Assembly (NCBI RefSeq): GCF_018614775.1
Contig: NZ_JAGGOF010000028.1
Location: 41,646-87,127, forward strand
Source: Pseudomonas fluorescens
Lineage (GTDB): Bacteria; Pseudomonadota; Gammaproteobacteria; Pseudomonadales; Pseudomonadaceae
Reading direction: 5' to 3'
Length of the DNA stretch: 45,482 nt
The notes beneath the pieces are model-generated. The model was not told the DNA's origin and made no database searches. It worked only from the letters and a program-made list of their open reading frames with translations. A program made the position numbers and the translations under genes. Positions 8,626 through 19,475 of this stretch are shown here, one piece after another. How positions within the stretch are numbered: the first letter of the stretch is position 1; the number at the start of each line of letters is the position of its first letter.

Positions 8626-10497
8626 ATGCTGCAGAATATCAGGGACAATTCACAAGGCTGGATTGCCAAGACCATCATCGGGGTCATCGTCGCATTGATG
8701 GCGTTGACTGGTTTCGATGCCATTTTCAAAGCCACTACCAACAGCAACGAAGCGGCCAAGGTCAACGGCGAAAACATCAGCCAGAACGAGCTGAGCCAGG
8801 CCGTCGACATGCAGCGCCGTCAGCTCATGCAACAGCTGGGCAAGGACTTCGATGCCTCGCTGCTGGATGAAAAAATGCTGCGTGAGTCGGCGCTCAAGGG
8901 CCTGATCGACCGCAAGCTGCTGCTGCAGGGCGCGCACGACGCAAAATTCGCCTTCTCCGAGGCCGCGCTGGATCAAGTGATCCTGCAAACGCCTGAGTTC
9001 CAGATCGATGGCAAGTTCAGCCCCGAGCGTTTCGACCAGGTGATCCGCCAACTGGGTTACAGCCGGTTGCAATTCCGCCAGATGTTGGCCCAGGAAATGC
9101 TGATCGGCCAGCTGCGCGCTGGCCTGGCCGGTAGCGGTTTCGTCACCGATGCCCAGGTATTGGCCTTTGCCCGTCTTGAAAAACAGACCCGTGATTTCGC
9201 CACCTTGAACATCAAGGCCGATCCGGCGACCGTGAAGTTGACCGATGACGAGGTCAAGGCTTACTACGACCAGCACGCCAAGGAATTCATGACGCCTGAT
9301 CAGGTGGTCATCGATTACCTCGAGCTGAAAAAGGCCGCGTTCTTTGACCAGGTCAGCGTCAAGGACGAGGACCTGCAAGCGGCCTATCAGAAAGAAATCG
9401 CCAACCTGTCCGAACAACGTCGGGCGGCGCACATCCTGATCGAAGTGAACGACAAGGTCACCGAAGCCCAGGCCAAGACGAAGGTCGAAGAAATCCAGGC
9501 GCGCCTGGCCAAAGGCGAATCGTTTGAAGCCCTGGCGAAGGAGTTCTCTCAGGACCCGGGTTCGGCGAGCAACGGCGGCGATCTGGGTTACGCGGGGCCG
9601 GGTGTCTACGATCCGGCGTTCGAGAAGGCGTTGTATGCCTTGAACAAGGACCAGGTTTCGGCACCGGTGCGCACCGACTTCGGTTTGCATCTGATCAAGC
9701 TGCTGGGTGTCGAAGCGCCTGAGGTGCCCAGCTTTGCCAGCCTCAAGGACAAGCTGACCCGCGAGCTGAAGACCCAACAGGTTGAGCAGCGTTTCGTCGA
9801 GGCGACCAAGCAACTGGAGGATGCCTCCTTCGAAGCGTCCGATTTGGCCCAGCCAGCCCAGGACCTTAAGCTGGCCGTTCACACGTCGGCGCCGTTCGGC
9901 CGTGAAGGCGGGGAAGGGATTGCGGCCAACCGTGCGGTCGTGACCGCTGCGTTCAGCCCGGAAGTGCTGGAGGAGGGTGCCAACAGCACCGCCATCGAGC
10001 TGGACCCGGAAACGGTCGTGGTGCTGCGTGCCAAGGAGCATCGCAAGCCTGAGCAGATGCCGCTGGAAAGTGTGGCGGGGCCGATTCGCGCCCAATTGGC
10101 CAAGGAGCATGCCAGTGCGGCTGCCAAGACCAAGGCTGACGAATTGATTGCCAGCTTGCGCGACGGCAAGGCTGCCCTGGATAAGCCGGTCGACGGCCAG
10201 GCCTGGAAGGCTTCCGAAGCGGTGACCCGCAGCCAGGAGGGTATCGACCCTGCGGTGCTGCAGGCCCTGTTCCGTATGCCCAAGCCTGAGTCGAAGGGCA
10301 AGCCGACGTTCGCCAGCGTGACGTTGCCTGACGGCAGTCTGGTGATCGTGCGTCTGAACGGCGTGAACGAAGCGGCGGCTCCGACGGATGCAGAGAAAGT
10401 CGAATACCGCCGCTACCTCGCGTCGCGCGTCGGCCAGCAGGACTTTGCGGCGTACCGCAAGCAGTTGGAAAGCCAGGCGGACATCAAGCGTTTCTGA
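8626..10497 (+). CDS. ppiD: Periplasmic folding chaperone / peptidyl-prolyl isomerase PpiD
   Basis: Inner-membrane-anchored chaperone facing the periplasm, acting at the Sec translocon exit on outer-membrane protein precursors. The 623-residue protein begins with a short cytosolic stretch, one transmembrane helix (about 15-35, TIIGVIVALMALTGF), a SurA-like N-terminal region and one parvulin (PpiC) domain at about 263-363, recognisable from AAHILIEV, FSQDPGSASNGGDLGY and GLHLIKL. Length matches other PpiD proteins. GGGGGA precedes the ATG. A strong terminator follows. The parvulin domain of PpiD is often catalytically weak; the sequence alone does not settle this here. Confidence 0.96.
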   Translation: MLQNIRDNSQGWIAKTIIGVIVALMALTGFDAIFKATTNSNEAAKVNGENISQNELSQAVDMQRRQLMQQLGKDFDASLLDEKMLRESALKGLIDRKLLLQGAHDAKFAFSEAALDQVILQTPEFQIDGKFSPERFDQVIRQLGYSRLQFRQMLAQEMLIGQLRAGLAGSGFVTDAQVLAFARLEKQTRDFATLNIKADPATVKLTDDEVKAYYDQHAKEFMTPDQVVIDYLELKKAAFFDQVSVKDEDLQAAYQKEIANLSEQRRAAHILIEVNDKVTEAQAKTKVEEIQARLAKGESFEALAKEFSQDPGSASNGGDLGYAGPGVYDPAFEKALYALNKDQVSAPVRTDFGLHLIKLLGVEAPEVPSFASLKDKLTRELKTQQVEQRFVEATKQLEDASFEASDLAQPAQDLKLAVHTSAPFGREGGEGIAANRAVVTAAFSPEVLEEGANSTAIELDPETVVVLRAKEHRKPEQMPLESVAGPIRAQLAKEHASAAAKTKADELIASLRDGKAALDKPVDGQAWKASEAVTRSQEGIDPAVLQALFRMPKPESKGKPTFASVTLPDGSLVIVRLNGVNEAAAPTDAEKVEYRRYLASRVGQQDFAAYRKQLESQADIKRF

Positions 10498-10520
10498 TGC
10501 CCTGAAGGTTGCCAGTCCAG

Positions 10521-10549
10521 GACCCCGGCCGAAACGCCGGGGTCTTTTT
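10521..10549 (+). terminator. Rho-independent terminator of ppiD
   Basis: GACCCCGGC pairs with GCCGGGGTC across CGAAAC, followed by five T residues. Confidence 0.9.
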
Positions 10550-10720
10550 GTATCCACCTTTGCGTTTGAAAGGTGGTACTCGTCAGTCCATCGGGCTCAC
10601 GTCTTTTTCCTGCAAACAACCCCCAGTAGACTTGTCACTCCTTTGAAACAAGATTACTCACGCTGTCGGGTCGCGTTCTGTTGCACAATACGCCCCGGAT
10701 CGTTTTCCTCAGGATGTTCA

Positions 10721-11578
10721 ATGTTTACATCATTTCATATGCGCACCCTTGGACTCGCATTGGCGCTGCTCGCCGCCGCCGGTTGCTCGTCGAAGAAAAC
10801 CGCCGTGTACGAGCACGAGAGCTTCGATGATTCCGGCACGTTCTCGCGCACTTATCCCGTCAGCGATACGGCCACTTGCGAGGCCGGTCGTCGGGCGTTG
10901 CTCAGTCAGGGATACATCATCACCAGCAGCGATCCGAAACTGGTCAGCGGTCACAAGAGCTTTCAGCAGACGGGCGAAAGCCACCTGGAGATCAGCTTCA
11001 ACCTGGTCTGCGCCGAAGACGGCGGAGCCGGGCACCGCGCGACCATGTTCGCCAACGCCTTGCAGGACCGTTATGCCCTGAAGAAGACCAACAACTCCGC
11101 CAGCCTTGGCGTCGGCGTGTTGGGCTCGGTATCGATGCCGATCGGGTCATCCGATGATGCGATGGTCAAGGTCGCCAGCGAAACCGTGTCGGCGGCCAAG
11201 TTCTATGAGCGGTTCTTTGCCTTGGTGGAGGTTTTCCTGCCGCCTGAAGCGAAGAAAAACGCCGTGAATGCCGACAAGCCGAAGGCGGAGCTGGGTGTTC
11301 CGGAAACCAAGGGCGAGCCGGCTGCACTGGCGCCTGCTTCCGAGCCTCAACCGGCACCGGCACCGGCACCTGCCGCGCCGGCAGACACGGCTGCGCCTGC
11401 TGGTACAGCCCCTGCTGCGTCGGAGCCGGTCGCACCGCCGAGCGAGCCCGCGCCGATTGCGCCCGCCGAATATGCACCGCCAGTAGCGCCGGAATCGACG
11501 ATGGAGGTGATTACCCCACCCCCGGCGAGTCACTTGCCGGCCCCGACCGAGTCAATCCAACCGCTTCCCTCGTACTGA
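10721..11578 (+). CDS. DUF2242-type lipoprotein with Pro/Ala-rich tail
   Basis: The 285-residue protein has a lipoprotein signal peptide: a hydrophobic core followed by LAAAGC, predicting lipidation of Cys22. The residue after Cys is Ser, so outer-membrane sorting is likely. Residues about 30-175 form the conserved domain (SRTYPVSDTATCEAGRRALL, LEISFNLVC) that I associate with DUF2242 proteins of unknown function. From about residue 185 the chain becomes a low-complexity Pro/Ala/Glu tail, possibly a periplasmic spacer. The start ATG is preceded by AGGA; another ATG six codons later (MRTLGL) would also yield a functional signal peptide. It stands alone, with its own terminator downstream. Confidence 0.85.
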   Translation: MFTSFHMRTLGLALALLAAAGCSSKKTAVYEHESFDDSGTFSRTYPVSDTATCEAGRRALLSQGYIITSSDPKLVSGHKSFQQTGESHLEISFNLVCAEDGGAGHRATMFANALQDRYALKKTNNSASLGVGVLGSVSMPIGSSDDAMVKVASETVSAAKFYERFFALVEVFLPPEAKKNAVNADKPKAELGVPETKGEPAALAPASEPQPAPAPAPAAPADTAAPAGTAPAASEPVAPPSEPAPIAPAEYAPPVAPESTMEVITPPPASHLPAPTESIQPLPSY

Positions 11579-11648
11579 AGCCGGTGGCAGCAGCGACATT
11601 TCTTGCCACACCTGCTTGCGGCGATTTCCCGGCGCTGTGCTACGTTTA

Positions 11649-11676
11649 AAACATGAAGCCTTGGCTTCATGTTTTG
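11649..11676 (+). terminator. Terminator hairpin downstream of the lipoprotein gene
   Basis: AAACATGAAGCC pairs with GGCTTCATGTTT almost without a loop (effective loop CCTTGG) and is followed by TGTT. It lies about 70 nt after the lipoprotein stop codon and before the small acidic ORF. Confidence 0.65.
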
Positions 11677-11748
11677 TTCATAAAGCAGCTTTATGCTGGC
11701 ACCCAGGCCATCAAGGCATCGGTTTCAACAACAGAGGAAGGACTCGCA

Positions 11749-11835
11749 ATGGATGACTATCAGGAAGAGCTGCTGGAATACCAGGCGTATGAACTGGACC
11801 CGCTGGAGCCTGCCGAGGATGCGACGGAGCTTTAG
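11749..11835 (+). CDS. Small acidic protein, 28 residues, function unknown
   Basis: A short frame (MDDYQEELLEY... ending DATEL) is preceded by AGAGGAAGGA, one of the strongest Shine-Dalgarno sequences in the window, at proper spacing. Nine or more of 28 residues are acidic and there is no transmembrane segment. It follows a terminator, so it may have its own transcript. I do not recognise the family. Support is the ribosome-binding site and protein-like composition; conservation could not be tested. A longer reading from upstream in the same frame lacks a ribosome-binding site. Confidence 0.55.
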   Translation: MDDYQEELLEYQAYELDPLEPAEDATEL

Positions 11836-11873
11836 GAGCAGCTGCGAGCTGCAAGTTATTAACCGCAAGCTGA

Positions 11874-11914
11874 ATACTTTGAAGCTTGAGGTTTGAGGCT
11901 TGAAGCTTGAAGCT
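11874..11914. repeat. Short iterated GCTTGA(A/G) repeat
   Basis: The stretch contains successive copies of TTGAAGCTTGAGG-like units (TTGAAGCTTGAGGTTTGAGG, CTTGAAGCTTGAAGCTC). A related element occurs between liuB and liuA. Such degenerate 7-8 bp tandem repeats are common in intergenic DNA of fluorescent pseudomonads. Confidence 0.6.
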
Positions 11915-12951
11915 CAGTTAACCCTATGACTGCGGCGAAACTCCCCCGGCGTCTGGGCGTTCCAGCGCTTGAACGCACGTTGGAAAGCCTCGGCTGAGGC
12001 AAATCCCAACAGATAGGCGATTTCACCGAACGCCAGTTCGGTGTCGCGGATGTACGTCATGGCCAGGTCGCGGCGGGTGTCGTTGAGGATTGCGCGAAAC
12101 TGCGTACCTTCCTCGGCCAGCTTGCGACGCAGGGTCCAGGTGGGCAGTTTCAGGCGCGCCGCCACCTCTTCCAGGTCGGGTTCCCGGCCACCGTTGAGCA
12201 ACGGTCCCAGCAGCTGGATAATGCGCTCGCGCAGGCTGCGGGTACGGGTCAATTGCTCCAGTTCCCGTTCACATAACTGAACCAGGTGTTGCCAGGTACT
12301 TGGACAATGCTGCGGGTTTCGCTGGGCCAGGCTGTCCAGACCCAGGCGCAGTTGATTGTGTTCGGCGCCAAACTGGATCGGGCAATCACCGAGCGTGCGA
12401 TAGGCGTCCAGGTACGCTGGCTCGTCGAATTCGATCTCGATGCGTTCCGGCCGCAGCGCGACGCTGCACACGCTGGACATCTGGGTAAGCCAGCCGGCGA
12501 TGATCGAATCCACGACGAAGCGGTTGTAGGCGTTATACGGGCTGATGGAATAGAACCGCAGCCAGGCGCCCCGGGCATCCTCGTGGAAACTGGATTGACC
12601 GCGATAGTTGGAACCATACAGCGGCTCGAAGCGGATCATGCAACGGGCGGCTTCGCGCACGGTTGGCGCCTGGGCAGCGGTGACGCCCGCCAGCCCGGCC
12701 TGGCTCAAACGGCTGAGCTGGCCCATGCGCAGGCCCAAGGCCGGCTCCCCGGTCTGTTGGATGGCGGCGTGGCCCAGGCGCATATAACGCGGAATCGACA
12801 GGCGTGCGCCGGGTTCGCTCAACCGCGCCGCATCGAGACCGTATTGTTCGAGCAGGGGCTGGGGGTCCTGTCCATGGCTGGCTACTGCGTCGGCCAGGCT
12901 GTGGACGAAGCCCACCGACAGATCCCCCAGGCGCATCGGCTGCGGTTTCAT
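11914..12951 (-). CDS. AraC-family transcriptional regulator (arabinose-binding-like N-terminal domain)
   Basis: A 345-residue regulator with an N-terminal ligand/dimerisation domain of the type found in OruR/ArgR-like AraC proteins (about 10-200, with GLRMGQLSRLSQAGL) and a C-terminal double helix-turn-helix (about 255-345), the second helix ending FQRAFKRWNAQTPGEFRR, the typical AraC signature. Start at MKPQPM: it is the first ATG, two bases after the stop of the upstream gene on the same strand; an in-frame GTG four codons earlier has no better ribosome-binding site. Directly coupled to the nitrilase-fold gene, whose expression or product it may sense. The effector is unknown. Confidence 0.9.
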   Translation of the reverse strand: MKPQPMRLGDLSVGFVHSLADAVASHGQDPQPLLEQYGLDAARLSEPGARLSIPRYMRLGHAAIQQTGEPALGLRMGQLSRLSQAGLAGVTAAQAPTVREAARCMIRFEPLYGSNYRGQSSFHEDARGAWLRFYSISPYNAYNRFVVDSIIAGWLTQMSSVCSVALRPERIEIEFDEPAYLDAYRTLGDCPIQFGAEHNQLRLGLDSLAQRNPQHCPSTWQHLVQLCERELEQLTRTRSLRERIIQLLGPLLNGGREPDLEEVAARLKLPTWTLRRKLAEEGTQFRAILNDTRRDLAMTYIRDTELAFGEIAYLLGFASAEAFQRAFKRWNAQTPGEFRRSHRVN

Positions 12952-12953
12952 GT

Positions 12954-14084
12954 TCACAGCCACAGGTTCAGCAGACGCGCGCCACGGGCTTTGCCATCCG
13001 CAAAGTGTTGGCCGTCATGGCTGACGAAGCTCTGGCCGCTGCTGCCGCTGTCCCAGAATTGACCCCGCAGGAAGACGCTGATACCGCCCCGGGCCTGGCT
13101 GATGGGCAACTGGGAGGTGAGCGTCAGGCGATGCCAGGCCTGGCCTTCGCTGGTTTCCCCAGGTTTGAGGCTGATTTCGCTTGGCGTGGACAGGCCCTTA
13201 TAGCCGCTCCAGGGTTTGTCCCAGGTGTCGCGCCCGATGACGAAAGCGGGCACCGCGATCAGTTGCGCGCCCAGCTCATTGAGTTGTCGGTAGTGGACCG
13301 GGTACCAGCTGTCGCTGCCGATCAACACGCCGAGGCGCCCGGCGGGCGTGTCGATGACGTGGATGGCCTCCGGGTGCTCGGCCCCCAGCACGTCCCGTTG
13401 CTCGAACACCGGATGTCGCTGGCGTTGTGGCTGGCCGACTGGACGACCATCGCTGCCGAACACCAGGCTGCTGTTATACAACGCACCGCGACCGACCTTC
13501 AGTTCACCTTCGCTGACGCTGGGCTCGGGAAGCACGATGGAGCCGGCTACCAGGGTGACGCCGAACTCCTTGGCCAAACCGCCAAACAGCGCCTGGTAGT
13601 CATGGGCCATCCGCTCGGCCTTCATGCGCAGGTAGGCATCGTCCAGCCGGTTATCGCCTCGGGTACTGAGCAGCGCCTGGATGAATGCCACCGGGTTGCT
13701 GATCGCCAGCCATCTCATGGCTTCCTTCAGCGTGGCAGCCTGATACAGCTCATCCTTTTCACCGCTGACCATCAGCCAGGTGCCGATGTGTTCGGGCAAC
13801 ACCACGATGGTCTTGTCGTTGAGCAAGCCCTGGTCGCGAGCAGTCTGCAAATAGGCCGCCAGTTTGCGGTGCAGGCGCTCGGGGCTCTGGTAGTCGGTTG
13901 GGAACAGTTCGGGCTGGATGCCCAGCAAGTTGCCACGGTCTGCAGGTGTGCCCTGGTCGACTGCCAGGTTGATGCGCAGGTCCGACAGGTAATGACCCGC
14001 CGGACGATCCGCCGTCCACAGTGCATAGGTGATCAGGACGGCGACCAGGGCCAGTGAAAACAGCAGGTACAGAAATTTGCGCAT
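12954..14084 (-). CDS. Membrane-anchored nitrilase-superfamily protein, catalytic cysteine absent
   Basis: A 376-residue protein with an N-terminal transmembrane helix (about 5-22) and a C-N hydrolase-like domain. The catalytic Glu is present (Glu98 in IVVLPEH). The nucleophile motif, normally G-V-L-I-C-Y-D, reads LGVLIGSDSWYP (251-262), so Gly256 stands where Cys is expected. The catalytic Lys region reads QPQRQRHPVF with no Lys. It is therefore probably a pseudo-enzyme or uses another chemistry. Start at MRKFLYLL (ATG), placing the membrane helix at the N-terminus; an in-frame TTG 12 codons earlier is possible. Neither start has a good ribosome-binding site. It lies upstream of and almost touches the AraC gene. 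Confidence 0.75.
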   Translation of the reverse strand: MRKFLYLLFSLALVAVLITYALWTADRPAGHYLSDLRINLAVDQGTPADRGNLLGIQPELFPTDYQSPERLHRKLAAYLQTARDQGLLNDKTIVVLPEHIGTWLMVSGEKDELYQAATLKEAMRWLAISNPVAFIQALLSTRGDNRLDDAYLRMKAERMAHDYQALFGGLAKEFGVTLVAGSIVLPEPSVSEGELKVGRGALYNSSLVFGSDGRPVGQPQRQRHPVFEQRDVLGAEHPEAIHVIDTPAGRLGVLIGSDSWYPVHYRQLNELGAQLIAVPAFVIGRDTWDKPWSGYKGLSTPSEISLKPGETSEGQAWHRLTLTSQLPISQARGGISVFLRGQFWDSGSSGQSFVSHDGQHFADGKARGARLLNLWL

Positions 14085-14230
14085 GGGGACATCAGCGGCC
14101 GGGTGCGGATTCGATGACAAGGGTAGGGCTCGGGGACGTTATTGCCAAGGGGGGCTGCGCATTTGGATCATTAAGTTGTCAGTTACGGTCATTGAGCGCC
14201 CGCAGCCCGGCTCTTAGGCTGTGGGCATGA

Positions 14231-16327
<2,097 letters not shown>

Positions 16328-16352
16328 GGCGCCCGCCCTGTAGACGTTTGAT

Positions 16353-16449
16353 CCCCTGTGGGAGCGAGCCTGCTCGCGATGGCGGTTTGTCAGTTGCAGA
16401 CGTGCTGACTGATCCACCGCCATCGCGAGCAGGCTCGCTCCCACAGGGG
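16353..16449. repeat. REP inverted pair (REPIN)
   Basis: Two perfectly complementary 33-base arms begin CCCCTGTGGGAGCGAGCCTG (16353) and end with its reverse complement (16449), separated by about 31 bp. It lies between fadH and the desulfhydrase gene. The whole element could fold into one long stem in RNA. Confidence 0.95.
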
Positions 16450-16503
16450 TTACGGCCATCGAGCTGGTAAGATAGCGATCATCTTTTCCCTCGGTCTGTC
16501 GCA

Positions 16504-17412
16504 ATGCTTTGCTCCACCCTCGACTGGCACCCACAACCGCGACTCGAACGCCTTCATCTCGACTGGCTCGCCCGTGCCGGTGTGGAAGTGGCGGTGTTGC
16601 GCCTGGACCGGATTGATCCGCTGATCAGCGGTAACAAGTGGTTCAAGCTGGTTCATCATCTGCGTGCCGCCCACGAGGCGGGTGCTGGGGGCGTCATGAG
16701 CCTGGGCGGCGCTTATTCAAACCATCTGCATGCGTTGGCGGCGGCGGGCAAGCGCTATGGCTTTGCAACGCTCGGACTGCTGCGCGGTCAGCCCCGGGAG
16801 ACGCCGACCGTGCTGGACCTTGAAGCGTTCGGCATGGAACTGCATTGGCTGGGTTACGGCGGTTACCGAGCGCGCCACGCGGCGGATTTCTGGGTGCCCT
16901 GGCGAGCACGTTATCCGCATTTTTACCCCGTGCCCGAAGGCGGTTCAGGATTGCCCGGCGCCCAAGGCTGCATGGCCTGGGTAACCAGCGTTCGGGAACA
17001 ATTGGCAGCGTTGGGTTGGGCGGATTATCACGGCTGGTGGCTGGCTTGCGGCACGGGGACGTCGCTGGCGGGGCTGGTGCTGGCCGAGGCGGGGGAGCGT
17101 CCGGTCCATGGCGTGTTGGCCGTGCCCGAGGATCACGGCGTGGCGCAGCAGGTCGAGAGCATCATCGCCGCAGCGGGGCTTGCCCATTCGCGTTATGAAT
17201 TGTTCGACGGCAGCCGTGGCGGTTTTGCCCGGGTCGATGCCGAACTCACTGCCTTCATCGCCACCACCGACGCCATCGAGTTGGAGCCGCTGTACACCGG
17301 CAAGGCCCTGATGGCGCTCAAGGCGCAGGTCGAGGCCGGGCGATTTGCCCCGGGCACGCGCCTGGTCTTCGTGCACACCGGCGGCTTGCAAGGCCGCCGG
17401 GGGTTCGAATAA
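16504..17412 (+). CDS. Pyridoxal-phosphate enzyme of the ACC deaminase / D-cysteine desulfhydrase family
   Basis: A 302-residue fold-type II PLP enzyme. The Schiff-base lysine is probably Lys48 in SGNKWFKLVHHL, the PLP phosphate loop is ACGTGTSLAGL (about 181-191), and the region SLGGAYSNHLHALAAAG (about 62-78) corresponds to the substrate serine/asparagine loop. The family splits D-cysteine to pyruvate, sulfide and ammonia or 1-aminocyclopropane-1-carboxylate to 2-oxobutyrate and ammonia. Residues distinguishing the two cannot be settled here. The length is slightly below the 330-340 of true ACC deaminases, so desulfhydrase-like activity is more likely. No strong ribosome-binding site precedes the ATG. 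Confidence 0.85.
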   Translation: MLCSTLDWHPQPRLERLHLDWLARAGVEVAVLRLDRIDPLISGNKWFKLVHHLRAAHEAGAGGVMSLGGAYSNHLHALAAAGKRYGFATLGLLRGQPRETPTVLDLEAFGMELHWLGYGGYRARHAADFWVPWRARYPHFYPVPEGGSGLPGAQGCMAWVTSVREQLAALGWADYHGWWLACGTGTSLAGLVLAEAGERPVHGVLAVPEDHGVAQQVESIIAAAGLAHSRYELFDGSRGGFARVDAELTAFIATTDAIELEPLYTGKALMALKAQVEAGRFAPGTRLVFVHTGGLQGRRGFE

Positions 17413-17418
17413 CCGCCC

Positions 17419-17967
17419 TCAGCCGCGCTTGGGCATCATCCGCAGCAACGTGTTGTCGCGGACCACATAGTGATGATACAGCCCCGCCAGAGCATGCAGC
17501 CCGATCAACCAATAGCCGATAGTGCCGCCCAGCACATGCCAGCCTTCCAGCTGTTTGGCGAAGTTCTTGTCCTGATGGATGAGCAACGGCAAATCGAAAC
17601 CGTAGAACATCACCTGGTGCCCTTCGGCGCTGGTGATCAGCCAGCCCAGCAGCGGCATGGCGATCATGAACAGGTACAGCGCCCAGTGCATCAGGCGAGC
17701 CAGAAGCGTTTGCCAGACAGGCGACGCCGGAAAGATCGCCGGGGCCTTGCCCATGCTGCGGGCGAACAGGCGCAGCCAGACCAGCAGGAACACAGTCAGG
17801 CCGAGCATGAAATGCGCTTCCTTGATCAGGGTCCGACCGCCACTGCCCTTGGGGAAAATCCCGCGGAATTCGATGCAGGCGTAAACCACGGCCAGCAGAA
17901 CCAGCATCAGCCAGTGCAAGGTCACCGTGACGGTACTGTAGCGGCTTTCTGAGTTTTTCCAGGGCAT
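17419..17967 (-). CDS. Cytochrome b561 family membrane protein
   Basis: A 182-residue integral membrane di-haem protein with four predicted helices. Candidate haem ligands are His in VTLHWLM (first helix), KEAHFMLG (second), LMHWALYL (third) and GWHVLGG/GLHALAG (fourth). The family moves electrons from quinol to periplasmic acceptors such as superoxide. Start at MPWKNSES: ATG with GGAGAG eight bases upstream; the in-frame TTG six codons earlier has no such site. The gene converges with the PLP-enzyme gene, only six bases between stops. A second cytochrome b561, with a peroxidase partner, lies near 32.3 kb. Confidence 0.9.
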   Translation of the reverse strand: MPWKNSESRYSTVTVTLHWLMLVLLAVVYACIEFRGIFPKGSGGRTLIKEAHFMLGLTVFLLVWLRLFARSMGKAPAIFPASPVWQTLLARLMHWALYLFMIAMPLLGWLITSAEGHQVMFYGFDLPLLIHQDKNFAKQLEGWHVLGGTIGYWLIGLHALAGLYHHYVVRDNTLLRMMPKRG

Positions 17968-18068
17968 TGCAGGTCTCTCCAACAATCAGGGTGAAGCGCC
18001 GTCTTGAGCAGCGTTATGTGTACTGTAAGCCCGTTTCGCTGGGTTTGCTTGTGCTGGATCAGGTTTTG

Positions 18069-19475
18069 TCAGGGCGCCAGGTCCGGCGGGTTCAGCAGCC
18101 AGTCCAGCAGCAGCCCCGCATCATGGGGTCCCTGCGGCGTTTTCACCGGTACGGGGGTGGGCCCGGCACCGGGGTCCAAAACCCCAGGGCAAAGCACCGG
18201 TCGGTCGGGGTCGCCATCGAGGAAACTCACCAGCACCTGGCTGCCGGCCAGCAAGGCGGACTGCTCCTTGGGCGTCAATCGCGACACCGGCAGCGGGATG
18301 CCCTCCTGATCCGGCGCCCACAGGCTGACACTGACCTGGCCGCGTTCATCGGGCTTCACCGGTTGGCCAGTGTCGCCGAGCACATGGGCAAGGTGATAGC
18401 CCGGGATGCACGGCTTGGGGTGTTTAAGCGCCGGCCTGAATACGGTGGACCACGGGATGGCAGTGAACCGGTTGCGGTAGTCCCGGGCCGAGGGTGGCGT
18501 GGGCAGGTTCGGTTCCAGGATGGAGAAATGCCGACCGCGATGCTGGACTTCAGTGATCAGCCACTGGTCGTTGAAGGCTGACACCGGGTGTTCGCCGATC
18601 TGCACGAGGTGGCCGCCACGCAGGGTCGGTTGAGTGCTGTGGCCGTGGATTTGCCGTTGTCGGCAGCGCAGGCGTTCCAAGTGGCGGCGAGCGGTCTGGT
18701 GGGGATGAGCCAGGACCGGATTGCCCCGCAAGGCTTCGGGCTCGGTACGTTCAAAGGCATGATTGGCCGCCGAGGCCTCGATTTCGCCGCTGGCCCGATC
18801 ACTGAACCCGACGGGCAGGCCTGGCATCATTGGCTGGTGACGCAGGTACAACCGCTTGATCGCCGGCTTCACGCTGTCGTCTGTGCACAGGGTCAACTCC
18901 ATGGGCGATGGGGGAAAGCTTGCCGGGTCTTCGGCGAACACCAGCACATGCCCCTGGGGCGCGTGTTCAAAGTGATAGTGAATACCTTCTTCTTCACACA
19001 GCCGTTGCAGCAAAGCCAGGTCGCTTTCCTCGTATTGGATGCAGAAGGGCCGGCGCGGGTACTGCCCATGAGGCAATTCGAAGCGGTAACTGTCGGCGGG
19101 CAGTGCGTGGTGCTCCAGCAGGCGTTGCAGCAATTGCACGACGCTGAGTCGAGTGAACACCTGCCGCCGGGGACCTTGCTCCAGACGCTGGAGGTAAGGC
19201 ACCAACGTCAGGCGATAGCCGACGCGGTGCGGCGCATGCGCGCTCAGACTGACGCTGTGGACGACCCCGTGGATGCCCGATTCGCCATCCAGGCGCAGGA
19301 AGGCCGGCTGCCCCAGTAGCGTGTCGGGGTTCATGGGGGGCGCCAGGCTGATCAGTTCGAGGTCAAAGCGGTACGGCTGGTTGAGGGCTTCCCGACCATT
19401 GAGTCGTAGTACTTGCAGTTGCAAGTCGCTTTGCGTGAGGGTCAGGCTGAATGGACTTTCCGTGTCGTTGCGCAT
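18069..19475 (-). CDS. Short, orphan VgrG-like protein (type VI secretion spike / phage gpD-gp5 fold)
   Basis: A 468-residue protein with the gp27-like N-terminal region (FSLTLTQSDLQLQVLRLNGREALNQPYRFDLEL is recognisable in parts: LQLQVLRL and YRFDLELIS), the segment CIQYEESDLALLQRLCEEEGI and the gp44-like region, then an OB-fold of gp5 type (QVLVSFLDGDPDRPVLCPGVLD, near residues 410-430). It stops soon after, without the triple-stranded needle helix and far short of the 650+ residues of typical VgrG. The usual WVRV motif of the OB-fold is replaced. No Hcp, PAAR, adaptor or effector gene is adjacent. It may be a divergent spike or a degenerate one. Confidence 0.8.
   Translation of the reverse strand: MRNDTESPFSLTLTQSDLQLQVLRLNGREALNQPYRFDLELISLAPPMNPDTLLGQPAFLRLDGESGIHGVVHSVSLSAHAPHRVGYRLTLVPYLQRLEQGPRRQVFTRLSVVQLLQRLLEHHALPADSYRFELPHGQYPRRPFCIQYEESDLALLQRLCEEEGIHYHFEHAPQGHVLVFAEDPASFPPSPMELTLCTDDSVKPAIKRLYLRHQPMMPGLPVGFSDRASGEIEASAANHAFERTEPEALRGNPVLAHPHQTARRHLERLRCRQRQIHGHSTQPTLRGGHLVQIGEHPVSAFNDQWLITEVQHRGRHFSILEPNLPTPPSARDYRNRFTAIPWSTVFRPALKHPKPCIPGYHLAHVLGDTGQPVKPDERGQVSVSLWAPDQEGIPLPVSRLTPKEQSALLAGSQVLVSFLDGDPDRPVLCPGVLDPGAGPTPVPVKTPQGPHDAGLLLDWLLNPPDLAP

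Noticed and set aside
18069..19475. Type VI secretion cluster
   Set aside because: Only a single short VgrG-like gene is present; no tss genes, Hcp, PAAR or effector/immunity pair nearby.
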